This document shows, one piece after another, positions 1 to 5,395 of a stretch of 5,395 nucleotides of DNA. The notes beneath the pieces are model-generated. The model saw only the letters and a program-made list of their open reading frames with translations, was not told where the DNA came from and did no database searches. The stretch is from an uncultured Clostridia bacterium (GTDB lineage: Bacteria > Bacillota_A > Clostridia > Oscillospirales > Ruminococcaceae). Position 1 is the first letter of the stretch; every line of letters begins with the position of its first letter. Location of the stretch: contig CAMVPV010000119.1 of assembly GCA_947169455.1 (NCBI GenBank), positions 1-5,395 on the forward strand. Reading direction: 5' to 3'. A program made the translations under genes and the position numbers.

Positions 1-81
1 TCATCCCGCATAGAATTTACCGGAATACCGAATTGCACAGATCACCTGCCGATTTTTGTCCCTTATCACTGACTATCGAAC

Positions 82-87
82 GAGGTG
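82..87 (+). promoter_or_regulatory. Ribosome binding site of feoB
   Basis: GAGGTG lies five bases before the ATG at 93. It selects this ATG over the in-frame TTG at 33, which has no comparable purine-rich site, and over the in-frame ATG at 165 (residue 25), which begins just before the G1 motif. Confidence 0.7.
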
Positions 88-92
88 TCCCG

Positions 93-2165
93 ATGAAAAT
101 ATCACTGTTCCGAAAAAGCCGCCCCGATGATGAAGAGCGGACGATTGAGCATCTTCCCGGCGACATGAGAGTATTCCTTGCGGGCAATCCGAACGTGGGG
201 AAATCGACCGTATTCAATGCACTGACCGGACTTCACCGTCATACGGGCAACTGGAGCGGAAAGACCGTCTCCGCCGCCGAGGGACTGTGCGTTCACGGCG
301 GGCGGCGCATGATACTCACCGACCTCCCGGGAACGTATTCGCTGGATGCACTTTCCCCCGAGGAGACCGCTGCCCGTGACTGTATCTGCTACGGAAAGCC
401 GGATGCGGTCATCGTCGTATGCGATGCTTCGCGGATAGAGAGCAATCTCGTGCTCGTGCTCCGGATACTTGAGATCACGCCGCACGTGCTCATGTGCGTC
501 AATCTCACCGATGAAGCCGAAAGAAAGCATATCCGCACAGATACCGCCCGCCTCGAGGAACTGCTCGGGATACCCGTCTGTCCGACTTCTGCACGGAGCG
601 GAAAGGGGCTCGCGGATATGCTCGGCAGACTGGAGGAAGCAGCCCGCAATGAACGCACTGCCTGCCCGATCGATTACCCCGCGGATATAATAGCCGCCGC
701 AGACAGGATAGCGGAACAGACAGAGCCGTTCACCCGCGGCATCATCGACAGCCGTTTCGCCGCGCTGCGCATACTTGAGGATGAAGAAGGTTTCCGCAGA
801 TCATTTTCAGAACATACCGGGAGAGAACTCCCGGATATCGATATGCCCTGCCGCGGCTGCGGAAAATGCTCCGCCGCCGATATCACAGCGGCGGCTGCCG
901 TCCGCAGGAGCGCGGAGATAGCGGCGCTGTGCGTCGATGACACCTCTGCCGACTTCACCCGCGACCGTAAGGCAGACCGCATACTCACACACCCGCTGTC
1001 CGGTCTGCTGATAATGGCAGCGGTGCTGCTGACGGTGTTCCTGCTGACAGCCGAGGCGATGGATCGTCCGTCGCAGCTGCTTATGGAACTGCTCACCGCC
1101 CCCGAGGAGCCCGTGAGGGATCTTCTCGTGAGCGCCGGACTGCCCGTTTCCGCTGTCAGCCTTTTCATTGACGGGATATGGCACGTAATGAGCTGGGTCA
1201 TCTCGGTGATGCTCCCTCCGGCTGCGATATTCTTCCCGATATTCACCCTGCTCGAGGATTCGGGGATACTCCCGCGGTTCGCGTTCGTGCTGGACAGATG
1301 CTTCCGGGCATCGGGCGGCTGCGGGAAACAGGCGCTCACGATGGCAATGGGGCTGGGCTGCACAGCAGCGGGAGTTACCGGGTGCAGGATAATCGATTCG
1401 CCGCGGGAGCGGCTCACGGCGATAATAACGAATTCGTTCACGCCCTGCAACGGAAAGCTGCCGACCGTTATCGCAATGATAAGCATTTTCCTCGCGGGCG
1501 CCGACAGACCGCTGCTGTCTGCGGCGGCGATGTCCGGTGTAATGGTGATGTCCTTCCTGATGACGCTCGCTGCTTCAAGGCTGCTTTCGGCAACTGTACT
1601 GAAAGGCGAGCCTTCCTCCTTTGTGCTGGAGCTGCCTTCCTACCGGCGTCCGCAGTTTGCAGCGGTGCTGGTGCATTCGTTCCGTGAACGCACGCTGCCG
1701 GTGCTTGCGCGCGCCGCAGTGTCGTCGGTGCCCGCCGGGATAATGATATGGCTGTGCGCGAATGTGACGGCGGGGGACAGTACGCTGCTCGAGGTGCTGT
1801 CGCAGGCTGCAGAGCCTGTCGGACGTGCAGCGGGTCTTGATGGCAAGATAATAATGGCATTCCTGCTGGGCTTTCCCGCAAATGAGACTGTTCTGCCGAT
1901 ACTGCTCATGGCGTATGCGGCATCCTCCGGAATGACAGGATATGAGGACTTCTCCGCGCTCGGAGCGATACTCCGTGACAACGGATGGACGGGTACAACG
2001 GCGGTCTGCATGACGATAATGATGATCTGCCATTTCCCGTGCGCGACCTCCTGCCTCACGATAAAGCGTGAAACGGGCAGCCTGAAATATACGCTCATAT
2101 CGATGCTCCTGCCTGCTGCTGCGGGCATGATGCTCTGTATGGCGGTAAATCTCATTGCACGCTGA
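93..2165 (+). CDS. feoB: Ferrous iron transport protein B (FeoB), G-protein-coupled Fe(II) transporter
   Basis: FeoB imports Fe(II) across the cytoplasmic membrane, controlled by a cytosolic GTPase domain. In this 690-residue protein the GTPase motifs are all readable: G1 GNPNVGKST at 31-39, the G2 region GNWSGKT at 52-58, G3 DLPG at 77-80, G4 NLTD at 137-140 and G5 SARSGKG at 166-172. A helical linker follows to about residue 290, with a cysteine cluster CRGCGKC at 253-259. The membrane part begins near residue 302. It carries LEDSG at 387-391 and Gate 1 (GLGC with C423, then DSPRERL and FTPC with C452). Gate 2 has FPANE at 594-598 and HFPCATSC with C650, followed by IKRETGS. The HTGNW and VTGCRIIDSPRERL wording resembles clostridial FeoB as I remember it, and differs from E. 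coli. The length is within the normal range for compact FeoB proteins. A charged 24-residue leader precedes the G domain. No feoA is visible, but only 92 bases of upstream sequence are present. No terminator hairpin with a T-tract is seen after the stop. Confidence 0.95.
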   Translation: MKISLFRKSRPDDEERTIEHLPGDMRVFLAGNPNVGKSTVFNALTGLHRHTGNWSGKTVSAAEGLCVHGGRRMILTDLPGTYSLDALSPEETAARDCICYGKPDAVIVVCDASRIESNLVLVLRILEITPHVLMCVNLTDEAERKHIRTDTARLEELLGIPVCPTSARSGKGLADMLGRLEEAARNERTACPIDYPADIIAAADRIAEQTEPFTRGIIDSRFAALRILEDEEGFRRSFSEHTGRELPDIDMPCRGCGKCSAADITAAAAVRRSAEIAALCVDDTSADFTRDRKADRILTHPLSGLLIMAAVLLTVFLLTAEAMDRPSQLLMELLTAPEEPVRDLLVSAGLPVSAVSLFIDGIWHVMSWVISVMLPPAAIFFPIFTLLEDSGILPRFAFVLDRCFRASGGCGKQALTMAMGLGCTAAGVTGCRIIDSPRERLTAIITNSFTPCNGKLPTVIAMISIFLAGADRPLLSAAAMSGVMVMSFLMTLAASRLLSATVLKGEPSSFVLELPSYRRPQFAAVLVHSFRERTLPVLARAAVSSVPAGIMIWLCANVTAGDSTLLEVLSQAAEPVGRAAGLDGKIIMAFLLGFPANETVLPILLMAYAASSGMTGYEDFSALGAILRDNGWTGTTAVCMTIMMICHFPCATSCLTIKRETGSLKYTLISMLLPAAAGMMLCMAVNLIAR

Positions 2166-2230
2166 CTGTGCCGCGCACCGCAGCCTTTACAGAAAGAATA
2201 CTTTTTATTAACAACACGTTATAAACTGCT

Positions 2231-2243
2231 TACATCCGATGTA
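2231..2243. promoter_or_regulatory. Short palindrome, possible operator
   Basis: TACATC-C-GATGTA is a perfect dyad with 6-bp arms around one central base, about 50 bp upstream of the -35 box of the next gene. The size and symmetry suit a protein binding site, but a 6-bp arm in AT-rich DNA can arise by chance. No regulator is suggested by the sequence. Confidence 0.2.
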
Positions 2244-2294
2244 TAACAACAATTATCTATATTATTTTTGTGCAAAAATGATACCCCGCGGATA

Positions 2295-2323
2295 TTGCAA
2301 TTGCCTTCCGTATATGGTAGAAT
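2295..2323 (+). promoter_or_regulatory. Sigma-70/SigA-type promoter with extended -10
   Basis: TTGCAA at 2295-2300 (-35) is separated by exactly 17 bp from TAGAAT at 2318-2323 (-10). The -10 is preceded by TGG at 2315-2317, giving an extended TGN element. Transcription would begin near 2330 and run through the ribosome binding site at 2344. The -35 overlaps the small palindrome ATTGCAAT at 2294-2301. This promoter would make the MetRS-like gene independent of feoB. Confidence 0.7.
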
Positions 2324-2343
2324 ATATTGGAAGGACTATGCAC

Positions 2344-2349
2344 GGAGGT
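2344..2349 (+). promoter_or_regulatory. Ribosome binding site deciding a TTG start
   Basis: GGAGGT is a near-perfect Shine-Dalgarno sequence seven bases before TTG at 2357. It rules out the earlier in-frame TTG at 2327, which lies upstream of the site and overlaps the promoter's start region. Confidence 0.8.
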
Positions 2350-2356
2350 AATTATT

Positions 2357-4393
2357 TTGGAAAACAACGATCGTGAGCGCCGCAAGGGCGCCGATATAAA
2401 TAACCGCCCCGAATTCCCGGAGCGCGCTGTGATAACGGGCGGTATGCCCTACGGCAACAAGGAGCTCCATTTCGGTCATGTAGGCGGAGTGTTCGTGTTT
2501 GCGGATGTATATGCACGTTTCCTCAGGGACAGGATAGGAAAGGAAAATGTCATATTCGTTTCCGGCACCGACTGCTTCGGTTCGCCCATAGCAGAAGCCT
2601 ACCGCAAGCTGAAGGAAAACGGCTATGAAGGCACTATCGAGGATTTCGTCGGCGAGAACCACAGGAAACAGAAGGAAACTCTCGATGCATACGAGATAAG
2701 TCTCGACCTGTTCGGTGCATCCGGCATCGGCAGGACACACGAGGTCCATCAGGAAGTGACAGACCGGATCATCAGAAAGCTCTATGAGCTCGGTCACCTT
2801 GAAAAGATATCCACTGCGCAGTTCTACGACGAAAAGGCGCAGACCTTCCTCAACGGAAGACAGGTCATCGGAAAATGCCCGGTACAGGGATGCTCCTCCG
2901 AAAAAGCCTACGCAGATGAATGTGACCTCGGTCACCAGTATATGCCGCGCGATCTCATCGATCCGAAAAGCACGCTCACGGGCGAAACACCCGTGATGAA
3001 GAACGTCGATAACTGGTACTTCCGCCTTACCGATTACAATGATATACTGAAGGAATGGGCAGCGGACATGGAAAAGCAGAAAAATGTCCGCTCTGTAGTA
3101 ACCAAGACGATAAAGGAGTTCCTTGAACCGCCCGTTATCTATGTGATGAACAACTACATGGAGACGTACCTCTCGATAAAGGACAGGATGGCGGAGCACG
3201 AGCTCATCGAGGAACCGAAAAAGACCTCGTTCACGCTGAAGTTCAATTCGCTCGGCGAACGCGACAAGGCGTGCGAACTGCTCACCGAAAACAAGGTGCG
3301 TTTCCGTGAGGGAAAGACCCTCGTGCCGTTCCGCCTTACCGGAAACATCGAATGGGGACTGAAAGCACCCTCCCTCGAAGGCGAGGACGGTCTGACCGTA
3401 TGGGTATGGCCGGAATCGCTGTGGGCACCGATATCCTTCACCGAGGCATATCTCGAAAAAACAGGCCGTCCCGTTTCCGACTGGAAGAAATTCTGGTGCA
3501 GCAAGAACGCGAAGGTATATCAGTTCATCGGACAGGACAACATCTATTTCTACGGCATAGCAGAGCCCGCCATGTGGATGGCGCTCCAGGATGCGGACAA
3601 CGGCAAGCTTTCCGCAGACGCTCCCGAGGGCTGTCTCCAGATGCCCGTGCTCGTTGCAAACCATCATATTCTTTTCCTTGACAAGAAGGCTTCGAGCAGC
3701 GGCAGCGTAAAACCGCCGATGGCAGCCGACCTCCTCGATCACTATACTCCCGAACAGCTCCGTATGCACTGGCTCGGTCTCGGTCTCGGGATGAGGAGCG
3801 TAAGCTTCCAGCCCAAGCCGCTCGACCCGAACGCAAAGCCCGAGGACAGCGATCCCGTAGTCAAGGAAGGCAATCTCGTAACAAATATCTTCAACAGGAT
3901 GATACGCACGGTATTCTACGATGCACAGAAGTATCTCGACGGGAATATGCCGCTCGGCACGCCCTCGCCGGATATAATCGAAAAGTGCAGCAAGGCTGTG
4001 CTCGATTACGAGAGGTTCATGTACCGCACCGAGTTCCACCAGGTATCCTACGTGCTCGATTCGCTGATACGTCAGGCAAGCAAGTATATGTCAAAGGCAA
4101 AAGCCGCAGCGGACAAGTCCGGCGATACCGCAGAGATAAAGCAGTACCTCGTGGATACGTTCCGCTATATCCGGACGGCAGCAGTGCTTCTGCACCCGTT
4201 CGTTCCCTCCGGCACAGAGATGCTCCTTGATTACCTCGGTATGGATGAGAGCTTCTGGAGCTGGGACAGCATCTTCAAGGGATTTGAAGAGCTCCTCCCC
4301 GGTGAGGAGATGCATAAGCTGAAATTCCTTGAGCCGAGGGTGGATTTCTTCAGGCGACACCCGAGCCAGTTCACACAGGAAAGCGATAAGTAA
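2357..4393 (+). CDS. Divergent methionyl-tRNA synthetase family protein (class I tRNA ligase, metG-like)
   Basis: MetRS charges tRNA-Met with methionine in the cytoplasm. This 678-residue protein has the MetRS layout. It starts with a class I N-terminus (ITGGMPYGNKELHFGH, HIGH box as HFGH at 38-41) and SGTDCFGSPI. A knuckle-like C-x4-C-x9-C-x3-H follows at C174, C179, C189 and H193. PKSTLTG and WYFRL lead to the second catalytic half with FIGQDNIYFYGIAEPAM. An alpha-helical anticodon-binding-like domain with LHPFVPSG comes last. Several features are odd. KMSKS is K444-A-S-S-S448. In an ungapped match to E. coli MetRS, His301 becomes Tyr399 and Trp305 becomes Glu403. Residues 260-324 are an insertion, and WLDAPI becomes W-VWPESL-WAPI. 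No C-terminal EMAP/Trbp111-like tRNA-binding domain is seen. From memory, similar proteins occur in Clostridia annotated as methionine-tRNA ligase or class I tRNA ligase family. It could be the only MetRS of the organism or a paralogue with a changed role; family membership is firm, substrate is not. Confidence 0.85.
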   Translation: MENNDRERRKGADINNRPEFPERAVITGGMPYGNKELHFGHVGGVFVFADVYARFLRDRIGKENVIFVSGTDCFGSPIAEAYRKLKENGYEGTIEDFVGENHRKQKETLDAYEISLDLFGASGIGRTHEVHQEVTDRIIRKLYELGHLEKISTAQFYDEKAQTFLNGRQVIGKCPVQGCSSEKAYADECDLGHQYMPRDLIDPKSTLTGETPVMKNVDNWYFRLTDYNDILKEWAADMEKQKNVRSVVTKTIKEFLEPPVIYVMNNYMETYLSIKDRMAEHELIEEPKKTSFTLKFNSLGERDKACELLTENKVRFREGKTLVPFRLTGNIEWGLKAPSLEGEDGLTVWVWPESLWAPISFTEAYLEKTGRPVSDWKKFWCSKNAKVYQFIGQDNIYFYGIAEPAMWMALQDADNGKLSADAPEGCLQMPVLVANHHILFLDKKASSSGSVKPPMAADLLDHYTPEQLRMHWLGLGLGMRSVSFQPKPLDPNAKPEDSDPVVKEGNLVTNIFNRMIRTVFYDAQKYLDGNMPLGTPSPDIIEKCSKAVLDYERFMYRTEFHQVSYVLDSLIRQASKYMSKAKAAADKSGDTAEIKQYLVDTFRYIRTAAVLLHPFVPSGTEMLLDYLGMDESFWSWDSIFKGFEELLPGEEMHKLKFLEPRVDFFRRHPSQFTQESDK

Positions 4394-4414
4394 AATACAA
4401 AACAGCATGATAAA

Positions 4415-4519
4415 TATTACTTTGGCAATTAAATATCTATAATATGCATAACACATTTTCCAGTAGATATAGCTTTATGTCATGTTTGTTTTTATCGATA
4501 AATAATTGCCGAAGTAATA
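4415..4519. repeat. 105-bp imperfect inverted repeat bounded by TA (MITE-like or structured RNA)
   Basis: Arm 4415-4442 pairs with arm 4492-4519: 24 of 28 positions are complementary. The exceptions are T4423/G4511 (a wobble pair in RNA), A4432/A4502, A4433/A4501 and T4438/C4496. The cores read ATTACTTTGGCAATTA and TAATTGCCGAAGTAAT. The stem can continue inward, with 4444-4451 pairing with 4475-4483 around one bulged base, leaving a 23-base loop at 4452-4474. TA stands at both outer ends, as expected for small non-autonomous elements of the IS630/Tc1-mariner type that duplicate TA. Nothing inside codes for protein. Alternatives are a structured RNA in the leader of the next gene or a 3'-end stabilising hairpin. 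The inverted repeat itself is certain; its nature is not. Confidence 0.6.
4438..4443 (+). promoter_or_regulatory. Perfect -10 box (TATAAT), possible promoter of the downstream gene
   Basis: TATAAT matches the consensus -10 exactly. A properly spaced -35 would be at 4415-4420 (TATTAC), which is a poor match; TTGGCA at 4422-4427 is a better hexamer but only 10 bp away. It lies at the inner end of the left arm of the inverted repeat, so a transcript starting near 4450 would carry only the right arm. In such AT-rich DNA a chance match is quite possible. Confidence 0.3.
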
Positions 4520-4544
4520 AAAAGAATTAAGTTGGTGTTTACTT

Positions 4545-5395
4545 TTGAGCAGCAAAAAAAGGAAAAAGGACAATAAAAAGCATTCAAAGAACCGCCCCGC
4601 CGCGGCTCCGGAAAAAAACAAAGCCGCTGCGGAAGAAAATATCATAGACGAGCAGGATCTGCAGGATATGTTTTCCTTTGAGCCGGATGACAGCACTTCC
4701 GAAGCTGAGCCGCCTGCCCCCGAGCCGGAAAAGGCACCCGCACTGAAGCAGGCAGCGTCGGAAAAGGCACCCGCACCGAAGCAGGCAGCGGCGGAAAAGG
4801 CACCCGCACCGAAGCAGGCAGCGGCGGAAAAGGCATCCGCGCCGAAGCAGGCAGCGGCGGAAAAGGCATCCGCGCCGAAGCAGGCAGCGGCGGAAAAGGC
4901 ATCCGCGCCGAAGCAGGCAGCGCCGGAAAAAGCTCCTGCGCCGGAACACAAGCAGATCGACATTGAGAAATCAGACGGCGCAAAGCCCGTGAAGAAAGCT
5001 GTCCTCCGCAAGGAGACACATTCAGAGGACGAGCCGGTGCCGGTAGAGCCTAAGCCCGTACCGCCTCCGGAGCCGGAAGAGAATACTGCCTCCCGCAAGC
5101 CCCGCGAAGAACCGGACGAGCATCTCGAAGCACTTCTCGACCGCGACCTTGCCCGCGCTAACAGGCGCAGGGAACGCAAGGAAAGGCGCGAAGAGATCAA
5201 GCGCGAAAAATATGAAGAGAACGTCGCGGAGCAGCTCGCCAAGGCAAGGAAAAACCAGGAGCGTGCGAACCGCTCGATAGAGCTCGCTGCCAAGCGCGAA
5301 CGCCAGAAGGTCGAACAGCAGGAGACAGAGCACAAGGTCAGCGAGGTCAGACCCGTCAGAAAAGAACGCGACCCAATGCTCGGCATGAACATACT
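4545..5395 (+). CDS. Unrecognised charged low-complexity protein with tandem repeats and coiled coil (N-terminal part, cut by window end)
   Basis: The frame is open from the TTG at 4545 to the window edge (283 complete codons) and has no visible stop. The start is chosen because the frame is closed at 4518 (TAA) and the first residues, SSKKRKKDNKKHSKNR, make a plausible basic N-terminus. The Shine-Dalgarno is weak (GGTG at 4534-4537, seven bases before). An in-frame ATG at 4668 is the alternative start. In order, the protein has a Lys-rich head (2-17), an acidic stretch (about 35-60), 11-residue repeats EKAxAPKQAAA (62-134), a Pro/Glu-rich linker, and a strongly charged probable coiled coil (about 188-272). 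Less charged DPMLGMNI starts at 276, where a membrane segment might begin beyond the edge. There is no signal peptide. Such a basic, disordered cytoplasmic head before a membrane or enzymatic domain is common in Gram-positive cell-envelope proteins, but the visible part identifies no family and no function is assigned. Confidence 0.75.
   Translation, partial: MSSKKRKKDNKKHSKNRPAAAPEKNKAAAEENIIDEQDLQDMFSFEPDDSTSEAEPPAPEPEKAPALKQAASEKAPAPKQAAAEKAPAPKQAAAEKASAPKQAAAEKASAPKQAAAEKASAPKQAAPEKAPAPEHKQIDIEKSDGAKPVKKAVLRKETHSEDEPVPVEPKPVPPPEPEENTASRKPREEPDEHLEALLDRDLARANRRRERKERREEIKREKYEENVAEQLAKARKNQERANRSIELAAKRERQKVEQQETEHKVSEVRPVRKERDPMLGMNI
4728..4946 (+). repeat. In-frame 33-bp tandem repeat array (six full units plus a partial seventh)
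   Basis: Units start at 4728, 4761, 4794, 4827, 4860 and 4893, with a partial unit at 4926-4946. Each encodes an 11-residue unit of the form EKA(P/S)APKQAAA. Units 2 and 3 are identical at the DNA level, as are units 4 and 5. Unit 6 differs from unit 5 by one base, and unit 1 is the most diverged. Near-identity including third codon positions points to recent expansion by slippage or recombination. The 33-bp period keeps the frame, so copy number can vary without breaking the gene. Confidence 0.95.

Larger units (their letters stand above)
2166..2356. other. AT-rich intergenic region between feoB and the MetRS-like gene
   Basis: This 191-bp gap is much more AT-rich than the genes on either side. 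It holds no convincing ORF. It contains a short perfect palindrome at 2231-2243, the promoter at 2295-2323 and the Shine-Dalgarno site at 2344-2349. With the predicted transcription start near 2330, the leader is only about 27 bases, too short for a T-box or other riboswitch on that transcript. Confidence 0.7.
4394..4544. other. AT-rich intergenic region holding a large inverted repeat
   Basis: This 151-bp gap between two GC-rich genes is strongly AT-rich. It is mostly occupied by the inverted repeat at 4415-4519. No GC-rich hairpin followed by T residues is present on the + strand, so no standard intrinsic terminator for the upstream gene can be identified here. Confidence 0.6.

Noticed and set aside
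1..72. Frame 1 open from the window edge to a TGA at 70-72, possibly the end of an upstream gene such as feoA
   Set aside because: The 23 codons do not resemble the C-terminus of FeoA or another known protein, and short open stretches are common, so it is not called.
33..92. In-frame upstream TTG as the start of feoB
   Set aside because: There is no good ribosome binding site before it, while ATG at 93 has GAGGTG at the right distance.
2338..2376. 12-codon ATG reading frame (MHGGNYFGKQRS) overlapping the start of the MetRS-like gene
   Set aside because: The Shine-Dalgarno for the main gene lies inside it, and nothing supports translation as a leader peptide.
2336..4039. 567-codon open frame on the minus strand inside the MetRS-like gene
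   Set aside because: It lies fully antisense to a clear synthetase, its translation resembles no family, and it is explained by the codon bias of the + strand gene.
4415..4519. Inverted repeat as an intrinsic terminator of the upstream gene
   Set aside because: The stem is AT-rich and the right arm is followed by AAAAAGAATT rather than a T-tract on the + strand.
4553..4562. Run of seven A residues followed by GG near the start of the last gene, a possible slippery site
   Set aside because: The codon phase (AGC AAA AAA AGG) does not give the X-XXY-YYZ pattern of a -1 site, and no alternative frame continues usefully; it simply encodes lysines.
4475..5392. 305-codon open frame on the minus strand across the repeat region
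   Set aside because: It mirrors the repeat array as Ala/Phe/Cys-rich repeats. The + strand frame has typical basic, disordered and coiled-coil composition and sensible codon use, so the antisense frame is a shadow.

Overview
The window looks like chromosomal DNA from a Gram-positive anaerobe of the class Clostridia, most likely a Ruminococcus-like member of the Oscillospiraceae. The evidence is GC-rich coding sequence with frequent ATA isoleucine codons, strongly AT-rich intergenic gaps, GGAGGT-type ribosome binding sites, TTG start codons, and protein sequences of clostridial type. The assignment rests on protein and codon flavour, not on a marker gene.

All three genes are on the + strand. 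(1) Positions 93-2165 hold a complete feoB-type ferrous iron transporter of 690 residues: an N-terminal G-protein domain, a helical linker with an unusual CxxCxxC cluster, and a polytopic membrane part with two Gate motifs. Any upstream partner such as feoA lies outside the window. (2) After a 191-bp gap with a good extended -10 promoter, positions 2357-4393 hold a complete 678-residue class I aminoacyl-tRNA synthetase of the methionyl family. It is clearly divergent: KMSKS reads KASSS, two residues matching the E. coli methionine pocket are changed, and about 65 extra residues sit before the second half of the catalytic domain. It may be a MetRS paralogue rather than the housekeeping enzyme. 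(3) A 151-bp AT-rich gap contains a 105-bp imperfect inverted repeat bounded by TA dinucleotides. (4) From 4545 to the window edge runs the N-terminal part of an unrecognised, highly charged, low-complexity protein. It has a 33-bp (11-residue) tandem repeat and a predicted coiled coil, and is cut off at position 5395.

The genes do not form an obvious pathway. The spacing and the separate promoter suggest the synthetase-like gene is transcribed on its own rather than with feoB. No tRNA, rRNA, CRISPR array or transposase gene was seen. The most interesting items are the catalytically altered MetRS-like protein, the 105-bp hairpin element and the in-frame tandem repeat array.
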